Source: Palaemon carinicauda (taxonomy: Eukaryota > Arthropoda > Malacostraca > Decapoda > Palaemonidae). Taken from it: 64,000 nt of DNA. The DNA lies in assembly GCF_036898095.1 (NCBI RefSeq), contig NC_090750.1, positions 84,673,435 through 84,737,434 on the forward strand. Direction: 5' to 3'. The position numbers and the translations under genes were made by a program. Positions 22,640-34,057 of the stretch are shown in pieces. A model generated the notes under the pieces. That model was not told where the DNA came from and did no database searches. It saw only the letters and a program-made list of their open reading frames with translations. Position 1 is the stretch's first letter; the number at the start of each line of letters is the position of its first letter.

Positions 22640-23880
22640 GAAGTTGGTTTCCCATTTCTCTACTTACTGTCAAACACATCGGCCAAAAGGGTTGCCTTTT
22701 CCTTTGGACTGTGAGTGACCAAGCCATCTGGTTTAAGTAAAGGAGGAACTGTTGTATCTACACCAAAGAGTGCAGATTTAGTGGTAGTACACCACTTGTG
22801 TTCATTATGTACCAGAAAGGGTTTCTTTTATAGTTATATTGTATTCCTTTTCAGTTGAAGCATGAAGCAAAAGATCTGCGAAGTGTAGTTATTCCAGGTC
22901 AAATCTGATCTGTTACCCTTCCAAAGATGATAGGCCTCCTGCTTCTCCAGATAAGCATATCTACAATCATTGAACTATGGTTTGTCCTCCACTCAGTACC
23001 TTAGCATATGAGAAGGGATAAACTTTTCAATTATGTTGACTAGATTCTCATTCAAACAGACTACAGGATCAACACTACTTCACAATTCTGACCAATTCAA
23101 GCTCAAAAGATCATGCTAAGTCTCAATCCAGTCTGCTCTCTATTTCATGTATAAATCTTACAAGAGTATGATACATCAGGGATAGGCTGCTCAGTCTTCA
23201 CTACTAATGAAGTAAAGAACCGAAATGAGAACAAACCTTAATTGTTATAATGCCAGGGGAGTCAGTGTATAAGAGGTCCAAGCAGTTTCTGGACCTTTGA
23301 GTAGCTTTACTTATGATTTGCTCACAGCCTGATTCATAGGCAGTCTAAAGCTCTTTAGCCATGGCGGTCAGTATGAGAAACTAAACTTAACCACTTCCGG
23401 TATGAGCATTGAAATCGCCAACAAAGACAGAGGCCTTCCTATCTTTTTGTATCTTTGCCATAATGTCAAGACATTCATAGAATCATCCATGTCCGGATTC
23501 CGGCAGATTGAACACAAATAGTTATGCCTACTACCAACTTTTATTACCCAAATCTCATGACATCCACATTCATAGCAGGACTTGAGAGAAGCAGGGTACT
23601 CCGTCCTAATATCAACACACAACTATTCCCTTGCCTCAAGGGATGACATCACGTTTCAACTTTATTGGCTTCTTAAAACCAGTTATAAGGAGCTCTGGTG
23701 AGTGCTTCTTCTTAGAAACCAAAGTTTATGAGCACAAAAGAATATCTTATTGACTGAATGCAACTGTAAGGTCTTGAATATTTGCATGATGACCGGAAAT
23801 TAATACAGTAGACGACATTGATGAAATCTAGGACGTACTGGTCCCGGATTTCGCTCAATGTCTGCAGAGAGTATAAGAAT
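22640..23880 (-). pseudogene. LINE-A polyprotein remnant: 2A-like motif, endonuclease, linker
   Basis: Non-LTR retrotransposon protein that would nick target DNA (APE/EEP endonuclease) before reverse transcription. Seen in order: DIERNPGPVRPRF (2A-like), YPASLKSCYECGCHEIWVIK, ICRNPDMDDSMNVL, then after a slip SVFVGDFNAHTGSG (the VGDFNAH box, 23427-23400), GCEQIISKATQRSRNCLDLL (compare THRSGNCLDL) and YTDSPGII. The linker keeps LEKQEAYHLWKGNRSDLTWN (22952-22900) and FGVDTTVPPLLKPDG. Each block matches the shrimp LINE pattern I know, but stops and frame slips separate them. An RT domain should follow and is missing. Confidence 0.85.
23839..23862 (-). other. 2A-like ribosome-skipping motif in LINE-A
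   Basis: The minus strand encodes DIERNPGP, fitting the 2A consensus D(V/I)ExNPGP, preceded by a hydrophobic leader (SFSLPLILILSA). 2A motifs at ORF boundaries are known from CR1- and L2-clade LINEs. Function in this copy is moot because downstream frames are broken. Confidence 0.8.
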
Positions 23881-24184
23881 TAATGGTAATGAAAAAGATA
23901 TCATACTGTACATCTAAATTAACAAGAATAACAAAAACATCTGTTTTAAGGAGATATAAAGCAATTGATCAAATTCATAGACTACAGAAAAAAAATTCTG
24001 AAAAAACTGGGAGACATGGAGGAGCAGATACACCACGCAAGGCTAAATACCCTCTAGGATAGCCACTTCATCTGAAGGGAGGACAGTAAGCATGGTTTTG
24101 AGAAGAAATCTAATCAGACAAGGAAAAGACAACCTCTTGATAAACCACCAGGCATCCATGGCCTTCTATAAGCCTGCCCAACAC

Positions 24185-24690
24185 ATCATTTAAAAAAACA
24201 AAAGAGAAAAAGGTAAGATGGAATAGTGTGCCAGAGTGTACCCTCAAGCAAGAGACTCTAATCCAAGACAGTGGAAGACCATGGTACAGAGACGAATGGT
24301 ACAGAGATTATGGCACTACCCAAGACTATAGAACAAGAGTTTGATTATGGAGGCTCCTTCGCCTAGAGCTGCTTACCATAGCTAAAGTCTCTTACCCTTA
24401 CCAAGAGGAAAGTAGCCACTGAACTATCACAGCACAGTAATTAGCCCATTTTGAGCGGAGATGTGTTTGGTAATTTCAGAATTTGTCAGGTGTATGAGGA
24501 AAGACGAGAATGTGTACAGAATATACCAGACTATTGTGTGTGAAGGCAAATAAATAAGAACCGTAACCTGAGATAGGGATCCAATGCATTACTGTTTGGC
24601 CAGTCAAAGGATCCAATAACACACTAGCGGTAGTATCTCAACGGGTGGCTAGTGCCCTGGCCAACTTGCTACCTGTAACTTAAAAGCAGC
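24185..24690 (-). mobile_element. LINE-A 5' region (source of the short derivatives)
   Basis: The minus strand starts TACAGGTAGCAAGTTGGCCA and carries GTTGAGATACTACCGCTAG, TTGGATCCTTTGACTGGCC, TTCAGTGGCTACTTTCCTC, GTAGTGCCATAATCTCTGTA and TTGCTTGAGGGTACACTC. The same blocks form the 5' part of the elements at 16541 and 34440. Here they run on without a break into LINE-A coding sequence. A short internal duplication (GTACCATTCG/GTACCATGGT, 24280-24305) is present. Confidence 0.8.
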
Positions 24691-24822
24691 CATAGGTGAG
24701 AAGAGACTTCTTGTAGATATATGTTAGGGTGACAGGAATTTTCCATTAGAATAATTTATTGAGTGACCCTTAAAGGGGCCTTGTGATAACTGATTTTCAT
24801 GTCATGTATTTGGCCGAAGTCT

Positions 24823-24833
24823 ACACACACACA

Positions 24834-24921
<88 letters not shown>

Positions 24922-24940
24922 CCCTCTCTCTCTCTCTCTC
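24823..24940. repeat. (CA)n-(CT)n microsatellite with CCT interruptions
   Basis: CA run 24823-24834, then CT with four CCT/CCCC interruptions. Confidence 0.98.
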
Positions 24941-25254
24941 GTATATGAGCTATGATGTATGTATGTAAGTGTTAAACATATAAAAGTTGACATAAGAGAT
25001 TTCAGAGAGAAAATGAAAGAGAATCTCTCAAGTTCTCGTTATTTTACGTAGCCATATATTGATCCTTAAGATCATCCTTCATATAATTCCCCAGATTTTT
25101 ATTATTGTATTAATTTTTATAGTTCAGGTATTAAAGATAAGTGAATTATCCTTCTTATATTAATGCGGGATATGAAATTAACGTTTTAGTGTGCAGTTGT
25201 AAGCACTAACGAACATGAGGATAAAATAATCATCATCATCAGTCTTTACTAGTC
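24941..25254. other. Unassigned intergenic DNA
   Basis: AT-rich; the 25229-25240 CATCATCATCAG run borders the LINE that starts near 25255. No gene. Confidence 0.45.
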
Positions 25255-27515
25255 CACTGCAGAACAAAGGGACAGAGAATGTGATGGATGACGAGGGTTT
25301 TCGCGAAGTTACAAATGAAAATGAAGCTAGTCTCATAAGATTCTGTTAAGCAAACCAATCTTATCATGGGAGGTACCTTTTTTTTTTTTTTTTTTTCCAA
25401 CACTCGAGAACATCCACAAGTATACCTTGACCTCAGTGTGGCAATTGCAAAAATCAAATAGATCACATTGCCGTTAATAACGCTAGGATGACTCGGGAGG
25501 AATGTAAGAAGCTATAGAGGTATTGGTAGTGATCACCAGCTCCTCATTGCCACACGGAAATTAAAACAAAGCACCCAACAGAAAGGTAGATAGAATATGT
25601 ACGTTTGATACAACTAAACTTTAAGAGCACAGAGGGAAATTTGCAATTGAATGTAGGAATCGATTTGCAGTCTTAGAGACTATGGGAGACTAAGAGCAGA
25701 CAATTAATGAAGAATGGTGTGATATTAAGAACATATATCAGTCGGTTGGTTGTGAAGTCTCCGGACACGCAGTTACCAGGAGAAAGCCACGGATATCAAA
25801 TGATACTTGGGATACTATAAAAAGGAGACAAAAACTGAAATTGATTATTGAAAGTTTTCGAGGAAGTAATGAAAATTAAAAGGTGAGCTTGCTAAGCATT
25901 CAAATATTGATAGTGAGGTCAAAAGAAAAGCTAGGAATGACTGTAGAGAATATTTAGACAGTAAAGCAGATTATGCTGACAAAGCTATGAATTCAGGAAG
26001 TGACTATGGTGTAAGAAATGCTCATAGAATTATTAGTGAAATCTCTATGGGGGCAAAGAAGCATATACCCATCAAAAAGATGGATCTGTTATAATAACAG
26101 ATGAAGACAACATTGGATGGAACACTTATAGTGAGGTTATGAATAGGAGATATGAAGGGAATAATTTTATTGATATACCTGAAGCTGATGAAGACCTTGC
26201 TGTGTCCATGAATTAAGTATGTTGGAAGTAGAAGCTATCTTCAAAACACTAAATATATGGAGAAATAAATGGAAAGCCCTGGATACGATGGGATAACTGC
26301 AGAGATGATACTGGCTGAAAATGAAGGGCCGCTCAAAATACTCAAAAAGATTTTGTAGAATGTGGCATGAAGAGGCAAAACCTGATGTATGGAAATTAGG
26401 AGTGTTGGTGAAAATGGCAAAAAAAAAAGAAAAAATAGACCTGACTGATTGCAGTAATACAGAGGTATAACACTTGCATCAGTTTTGAAAATATATAGTA
26501 TGCTTATTCTAAAGACTGGAGAGAGATTGGTGAAAAGCAGAGATAAACGATCAAGATTAAAAAAAGGTATAAGTTGCACTGACCAAATTTCCATTTTCAG
26601 AAAATTACAGCAATGAATAGAATATAGAAATCTACTTTTGATGGCATTTGTGGACTATGAAAAAGCCTTTGTTTAGTGTGCACAGTGTTATTATGGAATA
26701 CCTATTAAATATGTAACTCTTATTGCCTGATCATTAGCATAAAAAATGTATAGTTAATGCTAAGTCCTATCAAATTAATTTCCAGTGAACAGCGGAGTAC
26801 TCAAAGGGAATGTGTTGCCACTTGTGTTGTTTATCCTCGTGGATTTTGTAATGCGTAGAACAGTCGCAGATTGTGGAGAATCCTTGGACTGGATTGGTGA
26901 TAGGGATTTAGCAGACCTAGAATATGCTGATGATTCTTTCCATGTTAGCAAGAACACCACAGGATTTGCAATGCTTGCTTACCAGAATGCATGAAATATC
27001 ACACGAGGCCGGGCTGAAGATAAATAGAAGACAGGTGATGAGAACGTATCATGCAACGGACGATAAAATATCATTGGAAGGAGAAAAGATTACCGAGGTA
27101 AAATCATTTAAAGTTTTTAGGAACTATGCTCTCCAATAAAGGGTCTTTTAGAATTAGTTTAGTGAAAGATTGAAAAAAGCAAATCGGACACTGGCTAGGT
27201 TAAGTAAAATTTGGAAATCAAATCGCCTGAAATACATATAAAAATCAGTTTAGTGAGATCGCTGTTACTCTATGGACATGAGTCAAGGTATGACAATGAA
27301 ACTGAAACTTCTCTCCAATAGATTTAGTAGATTTTAGAGCAAAGTTGGAAGACCCAGGCCTACATGGCTCAAGATTATGAAGCGCCAAGTAGATGATGAT
27401 GAATGGAGAAGTATTGAATTAAAAGCTCAAGGTGGAGAGGACTGGCGAGATCTAACAGAGGCGTAGGAAGAGATGAAGATATACTTGATTATTATATAAG
27501 GAAGATTCTTTTAAT
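25255..27515 (+). pseudogene. RTE-like LINE with endonuclease and reverse transcriptase, decayed
   Basis: Plus-strand, about 2.26 kb. Endonuclease end: ENVMDDEG and NENEASLIRFC (25277-25350), IHKYTL (25412), NQIDHIAVNN (25455), then NVRSYRGIGSDHQLLIATRK (25500-25565) with the SDH box. Reverse transcriptase: ITAEMILAENEG (26296), DCSNYRGITLAS-like text near 26450, FVDYEKAFV (26648), SGVLKGNVLPLVLFI (26790) and LADLEYADD (26907-26933), the catalytic box. After RT: LARLSKIWK and SLLLYGHE (27200-27285), then the family 3' end (27345-27500). The order EN - RT - C-terminus and the motif text fit RTE-like elements. Many stops and slips; a T run (25378-25396) sits inside the endonuclease. Confidence 0.88.
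26919..26933 (+). other. Reverse transcriptase catalytic box EYADD
   Basis: GAATATGCTGATGAT encodes EYADD, the RT metal-binding pair of Asp, in the longest open piece of the decayed LINE (26785-26994). Confidence 0.85.
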
Positions 27516-28032
27516 TAATAACATGAGCACGGTATACCCCGTGTCACCAACATATACTCTTATTTCCCTTGAACTTCATCTTCAATATCAAGATCTTGAG
27601 ACCTTCATTATTCTCCTCCTGATGCTGATCGTGTGCAGTCATGGCCACCATTTTCATCTCCGGAGTTGCTAATATGTCTGCGTGAGTGAGCTCACCCGGG
27701 CTAAGTTATCCAAGTTTCTAGTTTGTCCTCTTTGATTTCCTTGCGAACGAAATGGCGTTTTTTGTTCGGTTGGTCCTTAGAGGTTGCCATGGCAACAGAA
27801 TGTTGTGTGCCCCCTTATCAAACCTTTCTTTTATTGTTTACTTAACTGCCCTCTTGGCCACTCCCACCCCCCTAATAAGGAGGCTATTTTATTTCAATAA
27901 AAAAAATTTCAATGATTGAAGAATTTAGGTACGTTTGTTCAGTATTTTTGGAAGGGTTATTGATTTTCAGAGTGTAATGAATAGCTTTTAAGGTCTCATG
28001 GTATAAATTGCCTAAGAGTTTTGTTTGTATTG

Positions 28033-28034
<2 letters not shown>
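27516..28034. other. Unassigned intergenic DNA
   Basis: No gene or repeat recognised. Confidence 0.45.

Positions 28035-28080
<46 letters not shown>
28035..28080. repeat. (GT)n microsatellite
   Basis: Uninterrupted GT run of about 23 units; Z-DNA-prone. Confidence 0.98.
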
Positions 28081-28081
<1 letters not shown>

Positions 28082-28464
28082 ACCGTATAACAAGAGAACC
28101 AGAGTTATAATGCCATGTTTATAGCCCGGAATGGAGAGACATAGATCTAGAAAAATTAACAAAGGAGGATGATGAAAATTTCAAACATAACTATAAATTG
28201 TGGGTAGACACACACATACATACACATATTTTGTGTATACACACGATGGTACTAATTTACATCAGGGTTGACTGCTTGGCGGTAACAGATTAATCCACTG
28301 ACCTGATAAGCATCAACCGAACTTTGCATCACCTAACCACAGCTCATAATTGAGGCATGGATGGGCCACAACCTTTTGACAAAATTAAGAATCTGATTAG
28401 TTCATGAAACTTTTAACTTCGCTCCAGATTAGTTCATCTAACTTTTAACTGGGCTCCACAAGGC
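28081..28464. other. Unassigned intergenic DNA
   Basis: Short ACACAC/ATACAT stretches at 28207-28245. No gene. Confidence 0.45.
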
Positions 28465-28615
28465 ACTAGGAGTTATGAGACCCAGGCCTACATGGCTGAG
28501 GACTATGAAGCATGAAGTAGATGATGAATGGAGAAGTATTGAATTAAAAGCTCAAGATAGAGACGACTGACGAAATCTAACAGAAGTCCTTTGCCTCAAT
28601 AGATGATGATGATGA
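28465..28615 (+). mobile_element. RTE-like LINE 3' fragment with (GAT)n tail
   Basis: GAGACCCAGGCCTACATGGC, GACTATGAAGCATGAAGTAG, AAAAGCTCAAGATAGAGACG, then CCTCAATAGATGATGATGAT. Best-preserved copy of this 3' end. Confidence 0.8.
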
Positions 28616-28912
28616 TCATGTCCTTTACTCGTACAGTACAGTAGATTGAAACTGAAAAAGTAGATTCCATGAAAGGCAAATGATCACATTCAGAAAGTTA
28701 AAAAACTTTTATAGAACTGAAAAGAGAAGTTTTACCATTAGCCGTAGGTCGACAAGAAATTTTGTCACCACAATAGATGACATTCTTGAATGCTCTAAGG
28801 CAGCTATAAAAACCATGGCGTCCATTGGCCATAAGTAGACAGAATGTCCCCGCTAAGCACCAGCAGTTTTTCAATCGACAAAAGCTCTTGTCAGACTGTA
28901 AGGAAAGCTGTA
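28616..28912. other. Unassigned intergenic DNA
   Basis: No gene or repeat recognised. Confidence 0.4.
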
Positions 28913-28914
28913 AT

Positions 28915-28979
<65 letters not shown>

Positions 28980-28992
28980 GAGTGAGAGAGAG
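28913..28992. repeat. (GA)n microsatellite
   Basis: GA run with one GGA interruption and GTGA variants at its right end. Confidence 0.97.
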
Positions 28993-29734
28993 CGCGTCCT
29001 AAAAGCATTGAGGACCCTCCTATTGCACCGAATTCTCAGAAATTAATTACCGTCCATCAGGGACTGAAGAAAACGGACACTTGCAATATGTTTTGCTCAT
29101 TAACTTCACATTCCTCCTAATCCAGCCCATGACCCCCCTCCCCGGCCCCCCTTTCCGGAGGACAAAAAACTATTGGCCTACCTCCCCCTTACCATGGGTG
29201 CTATCTACATTAGCTGGAATTTCCTCTTGTCGTTTCGCTGTGTGTGTATTAATTGAGATCTGGAAGTTAATTTATTAAGTACAAAGTAAATTTTCTCGCT
29301 CAGTTGGTTAGTGTATACAGTTTTAAGTACGCTGGAATTTTATTTTTCTGGATACCTTAATTTAATTAGGTGGTTAATACTGTGACATGAAGTGTATACA
29401 TGAAGTCTGTTCATTTTCATTCGATTTAAACCTGCAGGGGACAATTTCCTCTTTGGCTTTCCTCCAAAACATTTAATACTTTGATTTAAAATTATTTTAT
29501 CTTTAGTTTTACTTAGGATAGCATCATCATAATTAACATTCTCTTAACCCTTGTTCCAGGCATTATTCGGCATTTGATGGTAACCAGAACATGGTTGAAC
29601 AAATAGATCCAATTATCGTTGTTACCGTTTTCGTTGGTTTGTTATCTTTAGCTAAAGAGCAATCTTTGAAACATAACTTTCAAGAGTAGTTGTTATTGTT
29701 ATTGTCATTATTATTATTATTCTTTTATTTTAAT
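28993..29734. other. Unassigned intergenic DNA
   Basis: AT-rich from 29280; ATT/TTA-rich at 29693-29733 where the next LINE-A tail begins. No gene. Confidence 0.45.
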
Positions 29735-29890
29735 TATAATCGGTTCCTAAGCTACAACCCTAGTTGGAAAAGCCAGATGCAATAAGCCGAGGGCTCCAAC
29801 AGGGAAAATAGCCCAGTGAGAAAAGGAAGTAAGGAAACTACAAAAGAAATTAACTATTAGAATAAATTATTTCAAGAAGAGTAACATTAA
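29735..29890 (-). mobile_element. LINE-A 3' tail
   Basis: Minus-strand tail: CTCACTGGGCTATTTTCCCT, GTTGGAGCCCTCGGC, TTTTCCAACTAGGGTTGTAG. 5'-truncated in the 3' UTR. Confidence 0.85.
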
Positions 29891-30334
29891 AATATGGTTT
29901 TAATGTTATATTTATTTCTTGATGCTATTGTGTCCCTTGCATGAGAGGATAAAAGATAGAATACGCGCTGTAAAGTGTGAAATAAGTTTGCAAACTTATA
30001 GCTCTACTGGGGACAGTTTAATCTAAACTCAGGAAATTACTGGAAGCCGCGTATTTTGCACCCTTTCGAAAAAGATTTTTACTTCGATTTTAAGGCTGCT
30101 GAATTTCATAAACCTTTGCTTTCCTGAAATTTTATAGTACTGTAATGAAATTAGATATTACTTTTGAAGCTCTTGAATTTTAAGATATGACCCTGTCCAA
30201 AATATACACCGGCATAGCTTTGATCATTTTTTTTGTTTTTTTTTTCTTTACATTAGAGGCATGAAATAAGATAAATTATTTGGCTAAAAGAATCTACTTT
30301 CTAAGCCATGCCCCACAGTCTCTAACATGGTAAA

Positions 30335-30440
30335 TAGCTGTGAGGAATGGAAACAAAGAAATAAATAACCTACAAGAGAAGTAATGAACAAACAGAATAA
30401 AATATTTTTAGAACAGTAACAACATTGAATTAAAAATTAA
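30335..30440 (-). mobile_element. LINE-A 3' UTR remnant
   Basis: GTGAGGAATGGAAACAAAGA, ACAAGAGAAGTAATGAACAA and AGAACAGTAACAACATTGAA match the 3' UTR part next to tails at 29820 and 52040. The tail itself is degraded. Confidence 0.5.
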
Positions 30441-31139
30441 TAGAAAAATAGAATAAAATTCAATAGCTGTTAAGTTTTTGTCGTACTCATCCGGGTAAGA
30501 ATGATTGTCTGTTAATTTTCGTTGTTCCAGGAACCAGACTTTATTTGCATTAGCATTTTATCCCGACTTTCATTTTGTCATATGTTTGGGCTTGGTTTTG
30601 TATAAGGGGGGAAAAGGACTTAAGTCTATAGTATCTGATTTCAGTTACCTAATAACCTGTTGGATCATATGATTATTTTGCAATAACTCTATATTTGTTT
30701 TATTCTCGACATTTAGGTGATTATCTTAAATTTGATTTGATGCATCTTTCAATGGAAAGTTTGAATGATTTTGTACGATTTTTTTTTTTTATGATCTAAT
30801 TTAAATTTATCTTTTATTTTAAGGATCTTTCATTCAAACTTTTAAATTTCAGTTTACCTCTATTTATAATAGTAATATAGGAGTACTGTAGTACAAAGAG
30901 GAGACGAATAAAACTGGGAAAATATAGCAGTACTGTAGTACAAAGAGGAGACTAATAAAGCTGGGACTATTTCCTGGAGGCCTAAGTACCCCTTAGGATC
31001 CTATCTTAGTGAAAAGGACTGAACATTAGTACAGAGACTTTGAACGCTTTTCGTACTATGCAGAGATTCTCTCCTATTGTCCCAAGTAGTTTAGACAGTG
31101 ACTCATTCTTCCAAGGCATGACAGATCGGACTATGGAGC
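30441..31139. other. Intergenic DNA with a 47-bp tandem duplication
   Basis: AGTACTGTAGTACAAAGAGG..AATAAA.CTGGGA occurs at 30882 and again at 30929. Otherwise AT-rich with nothing recognised. Confidence 0.6.
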
Positions 31140-31440
31140 TGGAAATTGGGCCCCCTCTCGCGTGCCTAAACTATTTTCCTCCACTTTTTCCCCACTTCTT
31201 TTTTACACTTTTGTCCCCACTTTTTCACTTTTCAACCACTTTTTTTTTCACTTTTCAACCACTTTTTTTTTCACTTTTCAACCACTTTTTTTTTCACTTT
31301 CCAACCACTTTTTTTTCACTTTCAACCACTTTTTCCCCAACTTTTTTCACTTTATTTCAACCAATTCTTTCTCCTTCCCGCCCCCCACTTTTCCCCTCAC
31401 TAATGTTTTCCCCCCTTTTTGTTGTGTATGGGAGATTCCA
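31140..31440. repeat. Polypyrimidine tract with five ~23-bp tandem units
   Basis: From 31160 to 31410 the plus strand is almost wholly C and T/A-poor. At 31215-31345 CTTTTCAACCAC followed by a T-run recurs about five times with length variation in the T run. A 158-codon open frame across this (31040-31516) is low-complexity Phe/Ser/Pro and is not a gene. Confidence 0.9.
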
Positions 31441-31791
31441 CTTTCCTTTCCAAGCCTCCTGTAACATAATAGACAGTCTTCCTCTCCTACCGAAGATGGT
31501 AAGAAGAGTGCTGTGAACCAAAGGCCTGTTGGCAGGGGTGGTTCTTCCTTTTTTTTTTTTTTTTTTTATTGCCTAAGCTAGCAGATGTGTTTGTTACTGA
31601 ATCTGTTTAGGGAGCGTCCATATGGCCATAGTAATTGGTTTATTTGATCTGATTTACATTCATATAAAAGTCTGTAATCTATTTGTCATTGTTTTTGGAG
31701 CATGTAATAATATTCAGTCGTTATTCATGTATTTTATGACATGTCAATTTACCATAATGCTTTGAAAATATTTTTTTTCATTTTCTGCGCT

Positions 31792-31794
<3 letters not shown>

Positions 31795-31871
<77 letters not shown>
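31795..31871. repeat. (CT)n microsatellite
   Basis: Uninterrupted CT run of about 38 units. Confidence 0.98.
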
Positions 31872-31874
<3 letters not shown>

Positions 31875-31927
31875 CATTGTAATGTGAAAAATTCAGTTTT
31901 GTATTAGTTTAACGAAACTACATTTAA

Positions 31928-32222
31928 AGGTTTAACGTTCGCTCATGAATGCCAAAGGCAAGGGGCAGTGACAATGTCCGATCAGGACAATGCCACTGAC
32001 CATATATACGTATTGTCAGCGCCAAGCCTTCTCCACCCTAGCTAATGACCAGCGAGGTCCAGGCAATGGCTGCTTATGACTCGGCATGTCGACCTATATG
32101 CTCTCCCAAACCTCCCATCCTTAGCTCACAATGATGGTAAGGTTGCAGACACTGCAAGAAACGATAGAGCTTGAGCAATTCTTGAACCTCAGTCTAGCAA
32201 ATCGCTAGGCAGGGGGGTTACC
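31928..32222 (-). mobile_element. tRNA-derived SINE, family 2
   Basis: Minus strand: head with GAGGTTCAAGAATTG (B-box), CATTGTGAGCTAAGGATGGG, CCAGGCAATGGCTGC complement, and the 3' end CATTCATGAGCG..AACCTTTAAA. Near full length. Confidence 0.78.
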
Positions 32223-33987
32223 AATTTTAATGAGCAACCTTAAAACGATGTATTTTGCTAACAAAGTATTTTAACATTTATCATAGGTAACAGACAGACA
32301 TAATACATTTGTATATGGTGTTATGACGTCAGTTTAGTCTCTCGTAAATTAAAATTACATTCAGCTTTCATTTTAGAAAGCCATCGGACAAAAGCTTGAG
32401 ATGAACCGAACAGTCGAATGAAATAAAAGGAAACTTGTGGGACCCTTCCTATTTTTTCCTCATCCGGAGCATTGACAAAGTTTCTAATTCTGCGATGGGT
32501 TCCCCAGAAGTCTTCGCCCAGAAGTTATGATAAATCTTCATCTTGGATGGAGTCAAATAGGTAGAATTTATTTTTAAATAGATTGATCTATTAAATATTT
32601 AAATGCATTGCAATCTCTATGGTATTCTGTAAGTTAATTTCTTTTTCAAGTTAGAAAGTATTCCCATACTTAATTAGGTAATTCACGTATTGATTAAATA
32701 AGTTTGAATTTTTCCCTGCTTATCTTGTAATTACTCTTAGAAATGTCATTTTCGAGATCTGGTTATGAAAGTGTTTTTAATCTTTAGATAGTAGTTAATC
32801 TTTGATACAGAAGAGAAACCTAGTTTCCCTGTAAATCTCACATTGATAGAATAGCAAAAAAGTTATTTAAGAATTGCTATACCCCTTGGGTGATAATGGA
32901 CAATCCCTTAAGTTGAAACATATCTTTGATGACTAAAACAATATTCCTAAGTTTTAATGTTATGATGTCTTGATGAAATTAACGAGAAAGATCCTTTTGT
33001 GTAGGGCTACCAACCTCATATAAATTCATAAGGAAAAAAAGTCTGGAGCTACCTCTTCTAGGGATAATAGGTCCATGTAGATAGTGTACGTTTGTGTGAG
33101 CGTTTGAGTACCTGTTGGAGACTTGCAGCTGGAAATTTAAGCCATCTTTTCATATGCTTTTATTAACTAACAAACATTCCAGAGAGGCGGAAATTAAAGC
33201 TTTAATCCTTGCAAATCACTACATGAATATGCTGAATGAAATACAAAGTTTCATACTCTAGATTCTACAGTATAGATAGTTTCAGAAACCAGGTGGTTGA
33301 TATAATGTAAGTTAACAATTAATCATCCTCACCTATGTAATAAAAAGTAGGGGTCTGGATGGATGGATGTATGTCTGTATATATATTTATATATATACCC
33401 GTATATATGTGAGATAGAGAGAGAGATAGAGAATTGTCAGCTGCATGCCCTTCTCCACACGTTTTTTGACCCTCTGTAATCAACTTGTTATCTGGTACAA
33501 AATCACTTGCGTCAAGAGAGGCACAGTATGTTTTATTAGAATATTCTGAAACGCTCCCAGCTCGATGGGGAATCGAAATACGGGACATTTCGCAAATATC
33601 TTGGCCCGAACGTTGTTTTCCTCATTGTTCGTCCACTCCTCCTATTATCCAACACTGCTCGTATCCATAAATTTCTTGTCATGCACGAATTAATGGATTA
33701 CTTCCATACTTCTATTACTTCCATGTAGTTTATTTTGCTGTCTGCTTATCAGATTTTTGTGACATATTTTGCCCTCACTTGAAGAGGGGCCATTTTAAAA
33801 GGCTCATTTAAGAGTCTCTTCGTCAAAAGGGTATCATTACATGAGATACATAAAAGCTATGTTATTAGTCTTAGATTATTGTTTACTAAGAAATATAATT
33901 CAAATATCTAATCAATGGCTTTTGCAATATATTTGAAATTATAGCTACTACGTGTATATATCACTTGTAAAAATACTTCTGTTGAAT

Positions 33988-33990
<3 letters not shown>
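32223..33990. other. Unassigned intergenic DNA
   Basis: About 1.8 kb without recognised genes or repeats. A short GATA-type run at 33412-33432 and TATA runs at 33377-33410. An isolated TGACGTCA match lies near 32325. Confidence 0.5.

Positions 33991-34054
<64 letters not shown>
33991..34054. repeat. (CT)n microsatellite
   Basis: Uninterrupted CT run of 32 units. Confidence 0.98.

Positions 34055-34057
<3 letters not shown>

Larger units (their letters stand above)
22115..24690 (-). mobile_element. LINE-A, CR1/L2-like non-LTR retrotransposon, internally deleted
   Basis: Read on the minus strand: 5' non-coding region (24690-24185), a 2A-like motif (23862-23839), an endonuclease domain (about 23630-23180), the linker before the RT domain (23180-22640), a jump that removes essentially all reverse transcriptase motifs (near 22630-22560), the C-terminal region with SFIPAVTKLRNDLP (22310-22269), and the 3' tail TTTTCCAACTTGGG..TAGTAATAATAATA (22170-22115). 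It is the only copy here that links the 5' region to coding sequence. Frames are broken by several stops, so it is inactive. Confidence 0.9.

Noticed and set aside
31040..31516. 158-codon open frame, one of the longest in the window
   Set aside because: Phe/Ser/Pro/Thr repeats from the polypyrimidine tandem array; composition explains the lack of stops.
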